DNA of 64,000 nucleotides from Berberis thunbergii (taxonomy: Eukaryota > Streptophyta > Magnoliopsida > Ranunculales > Berberidaceae), in assembly GCA_003290165.1 (NCBI GenBank), contig QNQO01000606.1, positions 124,001 through 188,000 on the forward strand, given 5' to 3'. Below the pieces are notes generated by a model. The model had not been told where the DNA came from and ran no database searches. It saw nothing but the letters and a program-made list of their open reading frames with translations. The stretch's first letter is position 1. Each line of letters starts with the position of its first letter. Shown here in pieces: positions 43,515-54,228 of this stretch. The position numbers were made by a program, and so were the translations under genes.

Positions 43515-43872
43515 AAAGCTCAACAACTGAACTAAACCCCAAGGCTGGGCTCCATATCGACTCTAGACCCACCTCAATGCCTCCAGCAAGTGTGATGACT
43601 AGGCTAATTCTTATCATGGTTTGGAGAAAGCTCATCAGGAGCCCCCAACACTTACTCCAGCCTAATTGGTCTCACATGGTCTCTTGTGTCTTTCAGGTTT
43701 GTTGTTCTCTTCTATTCTTTTGAAATCCAGTTATTAGATTCATTAAAAGTTCCTTCTTAAACTATTCCTGTGTTGTCATCTGCAGGTGGAACGTTTAGAT
43801 GCCTGCAATCATAGCGAGTTCAATATCTATTCTATCCAACGTTGGTCTTGGAATGGCTATGTTCAGTCTTGG
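43515..43872 (+). pseudogene. PIN auxin efflux carrier fragment 3 (second membrane domain, two exons)
   Basis: Exon 1 (to about 43696) reads [20 protein letters not shown], the first helix after the PIN loop, then shifts frame in a block that reads [16 protein letters not shown] where PIN has [16 protein letters not shown]. After an intron (43697-43785, ending CTGCAG) exon 2 (43786-43872) encodes WNV-stop-MPAIIASSISILSNVGLG and MAMFSLG, then a GTACAT donor. Order and intron position fit PIN genes. The frameshift and stop show it is a pseudogene. Confidence 0.9.
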
Positions 43873-45382
43873 TACATTTCTGAGCATAAAAATATGATTT
43901 TATTTGAAGTTTTCATTTATTAGCTTATCTTCTGTATTCTTCAATCTAATTTATGTAAAACTTACATGCATAACGCCCATGAATGAGCTCTGTTAAGAGA
44001 TATAAAGCGTTGTTAAATACGTCTCTGTGCCCAAACTCTCTGATCTAGGAAAGTTGTAAGCAACCTTGTACTTGATAACTATTGACATTAGTTTTGTTTC
44101 GGGTGGTTATTTGGCTTGCACATTGAACATTATTGAACATTTATAGTGATTTCTATGCCGTCTTTATTGCAGGTACTGCTACTTTAACCATTGTTGACTC
44201 TCAGGTAGTTTATTGCATCATACTTTTCCATCATACTTTCTACAAGTGTACAACTAAACATTGTTACATTGATTGGTTGATGTTTTCTGAACAATGGAAC
44301 TCAAAAGAAATGAAATAGAATAATAATGTTTAATTAGTTACTACTACTACTATAGATCACCTCATTTTCTTATTTCTTCCTTAAAAAACTTGCTCCCTGC
44401 TCTCACCACCTAATGCTGCCATGGTTGAACTATGGCCCAATAGTTCATGCTGCCACATCTCTATTTCCTTCTGATTGAGAATTTGTGAATTAGTAACAGC
44501 CAATCCAAACATAGATAGAATCTCTTTCTACAAGTGTACAACATTCTAATATCAAACATCTCCTAATAGGTTCTATCTATGAGTGTATTGTTCCAAGTGC
44601 CTGGCTTCTTATTAGTTCTGTTTCATGTTCCAGGTGGACATGAACTCAGCAAGACCACTGGAAATGCTGGAGCCAAACTTGCAAAGAATGCCTCCATAAA
44701 TATCGATTTTTGTGGATTCTTTGTGAAGTAAATATCGATTTTATGGATTCTGTTTGAGCCAAACTTCTTCATTCATGTGACGTAAAATACGAAGACATCA
44801 TTTTGTTGTAGAAAATATACTATTTTTCTGTATTTAGTATCAGTGTATGTATCACAATTAGCATCATACTTTTGGAAACGTTTACTGCTTTTATCTTATG
44901 GGTGGACTGCAGAAGTGCTTGTATTGCATGGAGTTAACATCTTGACATGTTGTTCATGTTTTCTTTTGGAGTTATATTATGTTGATAAAGTTCTGATGTT
45001 CTAGAGTTGTTCTAAGGCTTTCAACTTGTTTATGTTGCTTCAGGTTCAGATAACGAGCAAGGCTACTTGATTGTTGTCCAACTTGTCTTCAACTCTTCAT
45101 TTACTAGCTAGTAGCTGCAGTGTTCTCTTCTTGTAAGTTCTTCTCCTGTCCTTTTCGGCTTGTCCATTTGCCGTAAAATATTCTAGCAATATTACCTGCA
45201 AGTTTTGCAACACGTAAATAATTGTCAGTCTTCAATACTACTTGCAAGTTGCAATTAAATTATATACCTATTCTAGCAATGCTACCTGCAACCAATTTTT
45301 TTTTTTAATCCATGTTTCTTTTCCTGTTTTTACATGTAAAATTTTAGACCAAATGAGCGGAGATGACAAAATTTTGTTGTAG
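43873..45382 (+). other. Non-coding stretch between PIN and HMG-box fragments
   Basis: Two small pieces look exon-like: GCAG then GTACTGCTACTTTAACCATT to CTCAG and GTAGTT (44172-44205), and a block after TTCCAG at 44632 (GGHELSKTTGNAGAKLAKNA). I cannot assign either. Confidence 0.35.
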
Positions 45383-45815
45383 GGATTATTTTAGAAACTC
45401 ATTCAAAGAAGAAAATCCAGACAATAAGGGTATTGCAGTGGTAATATACACAATCTCTACACTTAGTTTTACAAGTTGTGTGTACATTTGATAATACTCT
45501 TTTTATTTTATTCTAAATTGAATTAAAAGGTTGCAAAGGAAGCTGGAGAGAAGTGGAAGTCTATGAGTGATGAGGTATGTAGATAAAGCTTATGTGTTTT
45601 AAGTTTATTAAGTTAATCGGTTTGGATTCTGAAATAGGTGATTTACGCTTGTGGCATAACAGGTGAAGCAGCCTTATTTGGACATACATAAAGAGCTAAA
45701 GGCAGAGTATGAGGAGATTGTTGCGAAACTCAATGACAATGACAATGACAATGACAGGGAAGTAATTGATAATGAGAATGAACAAGGAGGAAAGGGTGAC
45801 AAGGGAACAGGGTGA
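45383..45815 (+). pseudogene. HMG-box (HMGB) gene fragment, three exons with open frame
   Basis: Exon 1 (45383-45440) DYFRNSFKEENPDNKGIAV, exon 2 (45530-45574) VAKEAGEKWKSMSDE, exon 3 (45663-45815) VKQPYLDIHKELKAEYEEIV, then an acidic repeat tail (NDNDNDND) and a TGA. This is most of one HMG box of a plant HMGB DNA-bending protein and its acidic tail. Introns have GT-AG ends and the frame stays open through all three exons, unlike the other cargo. The first part of the box and the start codon are missing, so it could be expressed only from an upstream exon. Confidence 0.88.
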
Positions 45816-46200
45816 AGATGAAAAGGTAGAGGAATGATATATAGTTTTAATGAAAAGGGCAGTATGTATGTTTTTTCATTAATTTTGTTAATGAAATTAA
45901 TATAAGTAATTGTCTGTTATGTTAGGCCATTGTTCAAGCTCGGGTGGGAGAAATGTAGATGGCATGGACCTCAATCTTTATCAGCAATCTCTGTAGCTCC
46001 TACTACAGTTTCAAGCTGACCATACAAGCTAGCCAACATATACTTAGTACACTATGTATGAGGATGCAATATAGGCAGGTCTAAATATATGTGCTTTGAG
46101 TTGAAGGAGATTTTAGTAGATGATATGAAATTAGAAAATTTACAGTCTGTTTTTTCCGTCCCAATGACAGGTTTTTATTTTTATTTTTATTGATTTTTTT
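45816..46200 (+). other. 3' flank of the HMG-box fragment
   Basis: Non-coding. Probably the 3' untranslated region captured with the HMG-box exons (GGAATGATATATAG, then AATGGCATGG-type text). No further feature. Confidence 0.4.
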
Positions 46201-46204
46201 CCAG

Positions 46205-46665
46205 TATGTTAACATAACCGGCGCTTCCAAAGCGCCATTAAAATGAAGGTTTTTTATAAGATTTTTTAAGACAACCGGCGCTTTAAAAGTGTCGCAAAAA
46301 ATATTGTAAAATTTTATTTTTACATAACCGGCGCTTTAAAAGCGTCGCAAAAATATTGTAAAATATTATTTTTACATAACCCGGCGCTTTTAAAGCGCCA
46401 TTAAAAGTTATAAATACGGCGTTTCTAGTCAAAAGGGAAATGTAATATCCATTTATTTAGCGGCGCTAATATAAGATTTAGCGGCGCTTTGAAAGCGCCG
46501 CCAATGGTCACTTTTAACCGGCACTTTACAATAAGTGTCGTTAATCTTTTGGCGACACGTACCTTTGCCGGCGCTTCTCATAATCCCGTTAATGCTCGAA
46601 ACCGGCACATTGTTAGCTTTACCGGCGCTTTTGAAAATGCCGCTTAAAACAAATTTTTTGTAGTG
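46205..46665. repeat. Right subterminal repeat array of the CACTA element
   Basis: A dozen or so units of ACCGGCGCTT and AAAGCGCC on alternating strands, ending at the terminal TAGTG. They mirror the left array. Confidence 0.88.
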
Positions 46666-47050
46666 AGTTTTTGTCCCAACTTGTCTCTAATATGGACTGA
46701 TGGTTGGATCCAGGAAAATCATTCAAATCCTTATCATTCTATATATGAAGTTTCATGAATGTGTTTTGTTTATAACTTATAAATGAACATTCTTTATACA
46801 CAAACACTTATAATTCCAAGAACTGCTAAAGGTAAAAATTAAAACCCTCATGAAACAAGTAATACATTCTCAATGTTCATTAAAATGAAGTATTTGACTT
46901 TAGGCAATAATACGAGCCCGATTTGATTGCACTTGTTATATATCATGCTCATCCCATCCATCCGGAACCCGTTTAGAATGGGAAGAGGTCTATCCCGTCC
47001 TGAAGATAAAGCAACGAGATTAGGTCTATCTCGTCTCGTGCCCACCCCTT

Positions 47051-49153
47051 GGTTATCTCTTTCTCGACTCCATCTCCCACGCTCTGCTTTGGAAGAGCTC
47101 ATTCACCAGATGGAGTCCACTCTCGTATCTCGTGAAGACTCTCCTTCCCCTTCAAGATCAATTGTTCATTTTCTTGATTCTCCCTCTCTTAAGTGCCCCC
47201 TTCTTCTTGATCGATTACCCTACTCTCTGCAACAATAAACCCATATTTGCTAAGCCCTAACTTTCACTTTGGGTTGGGGATTTTGGATTTTTGCAAAAAA
47301 CAACTTAGGTACATCCATATCCAATCTCCCTTTTGATTCCCCTCTTCCTCTATGCAAGACATCATCGTTATCTCTCCCCACACTCTCATTTCAAGTTTCT
47401 CTTTGTTTGTGGATTTCAGTTTTTGTTTGAGAACTTCTAATCTGTGGTTTTCACTGTTAAATGTGTTCGCACAAATAAGCTCTCCAATCACGATTTCAGG
47501 TTAGCTCTTTATTTGGGGATTTCTAAATTTAACTTATTAATGTTTTTTTATTTTGTTTTTTGTTTTTTTGTTATTTGAATTTTGAGGTTTTATATTTTGT
47601 TTATGTTTTCACTCTTATTTGTTGGATTTTCACTCTCTTATGTTTGTTTTTTGTTCCGAATAGACATAGAAGTCTTAATAAGAAATGAGACAGTTTAAAA
47701 TAGTGTTTGTTTTTAGTTCTAATAAGAAATTGAAGTTCTGATTGGAGTAAGCACCATGGGGGTGCTGATCACTTAGCACTGAGTGCTTAATGAAAATTAA
47801 TTCCAATAATAACTCACAATTAAATTTTGTAATGATTGCTGCTACCATTTCTTCTACCAACCATCCCTTTTTTATCATGCGAGCAATGTCGCCACCATTG
47901 CCACTACCTTCCCTAGCCTCCCCTCTTCCTCTCCTCATATTCATCTTTATCTTTCTCTTCCTTTCTATTGATGTATTGAGGAATGAAAAGGGATATAAAG
48001 TGGTTTCTGGTAGTGGTAGAAATGGATTCTCAATAGTATTTGGAGGAGAGAAAATAAAGTTGAGAAGGGGGTTAATGTTGGTGGTTTGTGTGGGCAGTGG
48101 AAGTTGTGGTGATAGGTAAAAATGTAAAAAAAAAAAACTTCAAATCAGCACTTTAAAAACAAATACCATTTAATTTTACAACTTCTAGATTAGTAGCTCA
48201 TTTAGAAGTTAAACAAATAAGTTCATTCAAAAGCTCGTTCAAAACTTCTAAACTCCAGTTAGAACATCACTTCTAACCACTTGAAAAAACCACCACCTTA
48301 GTTACAAATTTTGGGCTTAGAATGATTTTTTCTAGGACTTAATTGCTTAATCAAATTTGTTTCCAACTTAATTTACGGGTAACCAAGTGTTTGAGTGATT
48401 GCGAGGAATCAGAATTTGAAATGTTAGCCGTGAGTTTTGGAATGTTATGAGCTGGGTTTTCAATTCATTTGAATCTTGGATGAATCACAAGTTTAGCAGT
48501 CATTGCCGATTGCTAAACTACAAATTCAACACTTGACTCCTTAGTCAGAGTAAATTTTTTTCCACTTTTCAATTGTTTATTTGCTTAGCTTGGGTTGCTC
48601 GAGTTTCTCAACTCCAATTATTTTGTGGAAAAACATAGCATGCAGAGATGCAACTAATTATTTTTGTGTTATTGTTCTTTGTTTATAATGACAACGATGA
48701 AGTTGTAACCTTCTAATTTGATAATCATGATTTTTTTTTAATCTATTGAATTGGTAAAGGAAAAAACAAATGGAGAAAAGTCTATTCAACTATTTAATGC
48801 GTAGAGGGAAACAAAATGAAGTGGTATCCATAAAAATCCCATGATTGTTCTCTTGCTTCCTACTCATTATTATAATTTTCATTGATTATTCGGCATTATT
48901 AGTTGTTTTTTTGTTATCTACAAAGTTTTGAATTGATGGATTTATATTAGAAAAAAAAGTATTTAATTCATCATTTTGTGTATAAGGGTGTCTAGAAGTC
49001 GGAGAGCTACTTTAGTGGTGGTTGAAAATTGTAAAATTACAAGAATTACATATAAACTTAAGCAACATATTAATTATTGTTTTATTAGTACCCTTATTTG
49101 TTTTCTTTATTTTCTAGTTGAATTGTGTTTTAGTTCAACCTATGCTATGTAAT
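47051..49153. other. Host spacer, possible short leader-like open frame at its start
   Basis: At 47059-47238 the plus strand is open and ends SRSIVHFLDSPSLKCPLLLD then RLPYSLQQ-stop. It is T/C-rich and may be the leader of a lost gene. The rest is AT-rich, with no repeat or coding signal that I could identify. Confidence 0.35.
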
Positions 49154-51570
49154 CACTACACATTTAAGGCATTTTTCAAGAAAATTTTTCTTTGACAAAA
49201 ATCAAAATATTGATGGAAAAACTTTTAACAGGAAAAATTCGTTTTAGGGTTCGTGGAGGCATCCCCGTAGCCAATGTTTTTTACCAAGGAATTATATTTT
49301 TTGTTGGTAAAACGGTTGATAAGTCAAGGAAACATGGTGTTGGTAATACTGATAACTACTAAGGAAATTCATTGGTAAAAATCAAATATCTTTACCAACA
49401 AATGTTTTGTTGTAAATTTTTTTATGGATCTACATGGTATCCGACCATTTGTTTGGTTGCACCAACTCTTTGTTGCACTAATAGATTAAGATGTTTCAAC
49501 TTTTTGCACTAACTTAATGTATGTAACACCGACTTATCATTTTTTTGTAATAACAAAAATCATTGGTGCACAATTTTCTCGTTTAGGAGCGTTAATTGGC
49601 TATTGAATGAAATAACAATAGCAACCATCATTAGGAAACTATAAAACTAAATTCAGTCAATCATCATTAAATTTCAATATGTTATTTCCCCATACAGGGG
49701 TGACAAAACCAATACATATTAAAATAATATATAACTTTTTTTATTAACAAATAAATTCGAAAATTGTTGCAACTATTATATCAAATTCCAAAAGATTGCA
49801 TTCAAATCTATAAAAAATCCAACATCCAAACATTTACCATAGGAATCCGTTATACAAAGTCTCCATCAACAATATGGTTAACGTATTTTGTATTGTTTTA
49901 GCATTAATAAGTTTAGTTGGGTTACACCAAGCAATTTTTTAAAGGCTAAATCTGAAAAATAAGCTGGGGGCATCGACCAAACAAGTACAACTCCCTTTTT
50001 TATTTGAAAAACCATATATATATTAAAACAATTTCATCATTCTGAGTGGTGTAAATTATTTATAGATTCATTAGGGTTTATTATTTTTAGTTCAACAGGG
50101 TTCAAACTCCCTAACCTGCAGTAAATCTATTGCAATTTTTACCAGTTGAACTACTTGAATAATTGTGTTTTGTGAAACAACCTTTATAGCTTATTAAATC
50201 AAATACTCTTCTTTTGCAATAAAAAAATAAAAATCATTGCTACACATATAATAGGGACCAATAGATAATATTTCCTCACTATAAATTAGGAATAAATATT
50301 TAACGACTATAACTTTATGTGAAATATACCACTTTTAGCAATGAAAAGAAATCCCAATAACACCATTATAATTTGTAACAAAATACTGATAGCATTTCAT
50401 TGCCAGATATGTTATTGAAATTGGTTATATCCCCAATGAAATAAAATTAAATTATTGTAAATAAGTAAACAAACCTAAAAAAAAGAAAAAAATTCATGGA
50501 AGATTTTATCAATCTGTAGCAATGAAAAATTGTTACCTATCATATATAATTAGTTTATTGTTAAGGAGATGCGATTCGATTTTTCAGATGAAAAATTGCC
50601 CCTTGGATTCCTGAATTATCCTTGTACAATATTTTTGCAACGAAATAAAACTAATTGTCAATAAATAAATTTGTTGTCATATATTTCAACAATTTTCAAA
50701 GAAACAATAATGAATTAATTGAGCTTTATTGAGAAATACATTTTCATAGAAATGATTATTGGTTCTTAACAAAGAAAAATTTGCTATCAATAAGGTTGTA
50801 ATTACCAACAAAATTTTGTTTTCTTGTTGTAGAGATGTTATTAAAACTAGATATTGTTTATAAAAAACATTTTGTGCCAATAGTATACCAATTTTCAACA
50901 AAATAAATGATTTCTCCGGTATAAATAAGTTGGTGAGTTTAACGGGAAATGATTTCATGTTAGTAATTACCACTTTTTACCAGCGAAAATAAAATTTTTT
51001 TTTCCTTGCTACAAGATTTCATTAAAATTATAGATATTTTTTCCAACAAAATAAAAAACGTTGCAATAGTGTAACAATTTTCAACGAAATATAACTTTTT
51101 TGCTATAAATTAGCAAAAAAGCTAATGAAAAAATTTATCAATCATTATCAGCAAACCAAATCATTACTAATAATGTGATTATTATCTAGGAAAACATATT
51201 TCCTTACTAAAGAAAGATGAATAAGTGTTAATATTTTGTAACAAGGAAAGTGATTTGTTGTCAAAATTAATCTTCTTAGCAACAAAATATTTCATTTCCA
51301 GAGAATGCCATAATTACCAAGGACACTAATATTTGTGGCCAAAAAATATTTTGTTGTTAAATTAATTTGGCGGAAAATTAGTTTTGGATGGAATGCTTCC
51401 CATCACCTATTTAACAACGAAAGTTTCCAACATAATATATTTTGTCGGAAAAAAGTAAAAGTTTATGGATTTTTCAAGGAAAATTTTATTCGTTGACAAT
51501 GATATCATATTAACAAGGAAATTAATTTTCGCAGAAAAGTTTTTGTTGGTAAATGATAGATTTTGTAGTG
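49154..51570. mobile_element. Small CACTA element, non-autonomous
   Basis: It starts CACTACACATTTAAGG at 49154 and ends with the complement of CACTACAAAATCTATC at 51570, with the 3 bp duplication AAT on both sides (49151-49153 and 51571-51573). The 2,417 bp are AT-rich and full of short repeats of the type TTGTTGGTAAA and AACAAAATTTT. No coding sequence. The inverted match beyond CACTACA is short, so the AAT duplication and subterminal repeats carry the call. Confidence 0.82.
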
Positions 51571-51573
51571 AAT

Positions 51574-52387
51574 CAAGTTGTGTTTATAAAGTATAGTATG
51601 TTTTGTAATAAGAAAAAACAACCATATTGTGAATAGATACAAAATAAGTCGATTTCCTTCAAACATTTTTTGAATTCGTAGCACGAAGGGTTACCTTTGA
51701 ATGTGTTAACTTTCCATAGTCTTTTGGTTATGGTTATTCTTCTAATGCATACTCTAGACATATTAACTGTCAAGTTCTCTATTGATGAAACATGTTGGAA
51801 TGCTGAAGGCATGAAGATAGTGTGCTGAAGACACATGTACATGCTACATAGAACTGTGTGGCCATGCCAATGACACGGATAATAAACTAGTACCTTTATG
51901 TTACATATTCTCTCACTAAATTTTTTCTTCAATTTATATATATTTAATTTTGGCATTCTTACGCTGGATTTTGCCACACAAAAGTTCCCTAAATAGCAAG
52001 AGGGAAGCTGAAAAAGTCTCATAATGTTTCTCTCAGACTGGTTGAATAATTACGTTGTTTTATAATTACTCTATTAGTCATAAATAGAAGATTTACAAAT
52101 GAACTTCTCAAAACTCGGCGACGTCTATAACAATCTAAGGTGCCAATGATGTCATATAGAATTTTTATTGTGATTCGAAAGTCTAAAAATGCACAAAGAT
52201 CTTATGAGCGAGAGTTGAAAAAGGTGAATACTCTACTTTTAAAAACCTTTTTTAATTTTGAATTTTTTTCTAGATGAATGCTTAAAATAAATATGATCTC
52301 ACAACACTTTGGAGACTTGGTGTTTATTTGATTTCTTTCTAGATCAACACCAATTAAAAACACTTCAAATGAGGTTTTTAAAGAGCC
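51574..52387. other. Spacer with an old dispersed repeat
   Basis: Text at about 51895-52120 (ATATTCTCTCACTAAATTTTT, GCTGGATTTTGCC, AAATGAACTTCTCAAAA) is similar to 60570-60755 (ATATTTTCTCACTAAAAATTG, GCCAGATTTTGC, AAATGAACTTCTCTGAAA). A GACACGG(A/G)TAATA-ACTAGTAC string at about 51870 also occurs near 13325. This suggests a diverged repeat family; limits unknown. No genes. Confidence 0.45.
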
Positions 52388-52559
52388 CACTACAACACAA
52401 TTGTCTATTAATAGCATTTTATCATAGCGTTTTTAACACCAAGTGCTATGAAAGCTAAAAGTCTAAATTTTAATAGCAATAGAATATCAAACGCTTCGAA
52501 AGAGAGGGGAAATTAAAAAGATGAATATCGCTCCTCTACCGCTCCTCTAAATTTTAGTT

Positions 52560-53560
52560 CCCTCCATGTCTCGCTCTCCTTCCCTCCATGGCTCGCTGTC
52601 TTTGCCTTTCTCCCCCCTTTCACTCTCTACAGGGCCTTTCCCTACTGCAGCTTCAAACCTAAGCACACCACCATTTCCCCCCAAACGTCCCTTCCCGCAA
52701 CAATTCCCTCTCACTAATCGAGCTCTTCTTCTCGACTCCTCTCTCGATTCCTTCTCCAACCCTCTCTCTCTCTCGACACTCTCAAACCCACTTTCCCAAA
52801 ACCCTAGGAATCACGACTTTGGGGATCCTCTTTGGTGATGCGGAGAGCTTTCAGAAGCAGGAATCTGGTGAGGGAATCGGTGGATTCCTTGCTCTCTCGT
52901 CAGGTCAGGAGCTTTGTTTATCTCTGTTGAACCATTTGGTGTTTGGGTTTTTGTTTTTGTTTTGGTTTTTGTGGAGTAGATCTAAGCTGGACCAAAAGTC
53001 ATGTTTTTTGCTGTTTTTGTTTGTGTTTTCGTGTTGGGTTTCTTTCACTTTCTGCTTTGCATGTTTTGCTTGCATTTTGTGGTTAGTGTGATCGAGCTTG
53101 TTTGGTGTTGAATCAAGTGAAATTGGTTTTTGGGTCAGTTTGTACTAGTTGAGAATTTCTTCTGTTGGTGGGTAATAGGAAACACAGTGTAAGAAGTGTT
53201 TATTGGTCTGATTAATTTGTTTTTTTTTGTGTTTGTTCATGTTCTTTTTTGTGTTTTGGTTTTTGGGGTTGTTTTGGTTTGTTTGGAGTGGGAGAGGTTT
53301 ACTTAATTTTGGTTCAAATGTTTATATTTTACAAAATTGTACTCATAATGCCGTTTCTATGTTCATATTGTCCTTTGGGGTTCCACACACTATATTTAAA
53401 ATGGATCCCCTTGGAAGATTTGATAATCAACTGAGAGAGTTGTTGTTCTTCTAGTTGCTAATCTCCTATTGTTATTCATGATTGTTTTCAGTCGTGCATA
53501 TTTCCTTTATGTTTGGCCATGTATGCAGACCCATGATGATGAAGTAAGTAAATCGAAGGA
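52560..53560 (+). other. Leader-like captured sequence upstream of the PIE1 fragment
   Basis: A C/T-rich open stretch (52566-52838) followed by T/G-rich sequence typical of a plant first intron. Probably the untranslated leader and first intron of the gene that supplied the PIE1 exon; assignment is by position only. Confidence 0.4.
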
Positions 53561-53564
53561 AAGC

Positions 53565-53624
53565 ATGGCTTCAAAAGGTCCTAGGTCTAAACTTGACCAT
53601 GAGACAAGAGCAAAGCGCCAAAAG
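53565..53624 (+). pseudogene. PIE1: PIE1 (SWR1 complex ATPase) first coding exon fragment
   Basis: Twenty codons starting at ATG read MASKGPRSKLDHETRAKR then QK and end at a GTCTGT donor. This is the N-terminus of plant PIE1, the Swi2/Snf2 ATPase that deposits histone H2A.Z and affects flowering time. The next PIE1 exon (EAPREPRRPKTHWDHV-type) does not follow; carboxypeptidase sequence does. The match is short but distinctive. Confidence 0.75.
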
Positions 53625-54228
53625 GTCTGTTTGCTTACCAGAGTACTTATTGGGTTTGCCTCTAGTGTGGGAGATTTTAGTTGGGGTAGAATTTCATGTG
53701 TGTATCTTTGATTGGGAACTTCTATTTTCTCTGTAACTTTGTTTTGCTTGCTCAAGGTTTTTCCTCTGCTTGTACTTTGTCACCTTCTCAGTCACTCTTG
53801 CTTATTAATATTATTCCCTGCTGTTTGTTTGATCAAAACTTATTTTATCTGGAATGCATATGACATGCTCGTCAAAATACCATTTTACATACCTGAATGG
53901 ATTTTCAAACAAGCTAGTTCAAGTAGAACAAACTGATGCTTTTGCTTATAAACTTTTTATGTATTATTGGTCATGCATGAGACATGGTCACTTCTTGATA
54001 TGGGACTGTGCAACTTCCTTCGTTTTCAAGTCCCAAAGATATGGACAAAATGAGATTGTTTGATTGATTGAATAATATTTTCCTGTGATATAACAGGGCT
54101 TTACTATACCTGAGACGATCATCTAATGTGATTTGTCTATTTAATGTTGCAGGTGATGAATTGTAACTTTTCTGTCTGGAAGTACTGAGCAGAATCAAAT
54201 TTGGAACTTCCAAGACATAAAAGTCAGA

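Larger units (their letters stand above)
22964..46665. mobile_element. CACTA (En/Spm) element carrying host gene fragments and nested insertions
   Basis: It starts CACTACAAAAAACGAAG at 22964 and ends with the complement of CACTACAAAAAATTTG at 46665. The 3 bp target duplication is AGT on both sides (22961-22963 and 46666-46668). Both ends carry arrays of short palindromic GCGCCGG repeats, the usual transposase-binding subterminal regions of this superfamily. Removing the nested LTR element and hAT leaves about 7.6 kb. No transposase (TNPD/TNP2) motif was seen, so it is non-autonomous. Cargo on the plus strand is PIN, eL13, GH17 and HMG-box fragments. Confidence 0.93.
22592..47050. mobile_element. 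hAT element (TAGGGGTGGGCA family), split by the CACTA element
   Basis: The left end TAGGAGTGGGCATCCCATCCC at 22592 and the right end ending GTGCCCACCCCTT at 47050 are the termini seen intact at 59311-60397. The 8 bp flanks GGTTCTCC (22584-22591) and GGTTATCT (47051-47058) agree at 6 of 8. Without the CACTA insert the element is about 750 bp. Subterminal CCCGATCCCG-type text and GGGATGAAGATTTTCAATCC link it to 23458-24437 and 59311-60397. It has no transposase. Confidence 0.78.

Noticed and set aside
47790..48119. 109-codon plus-strand frame with a hydrophobic segment
   Set aside because: No conserved block, an opposing frame on the minus strand and no neighbouring exon signals; treated as chance.
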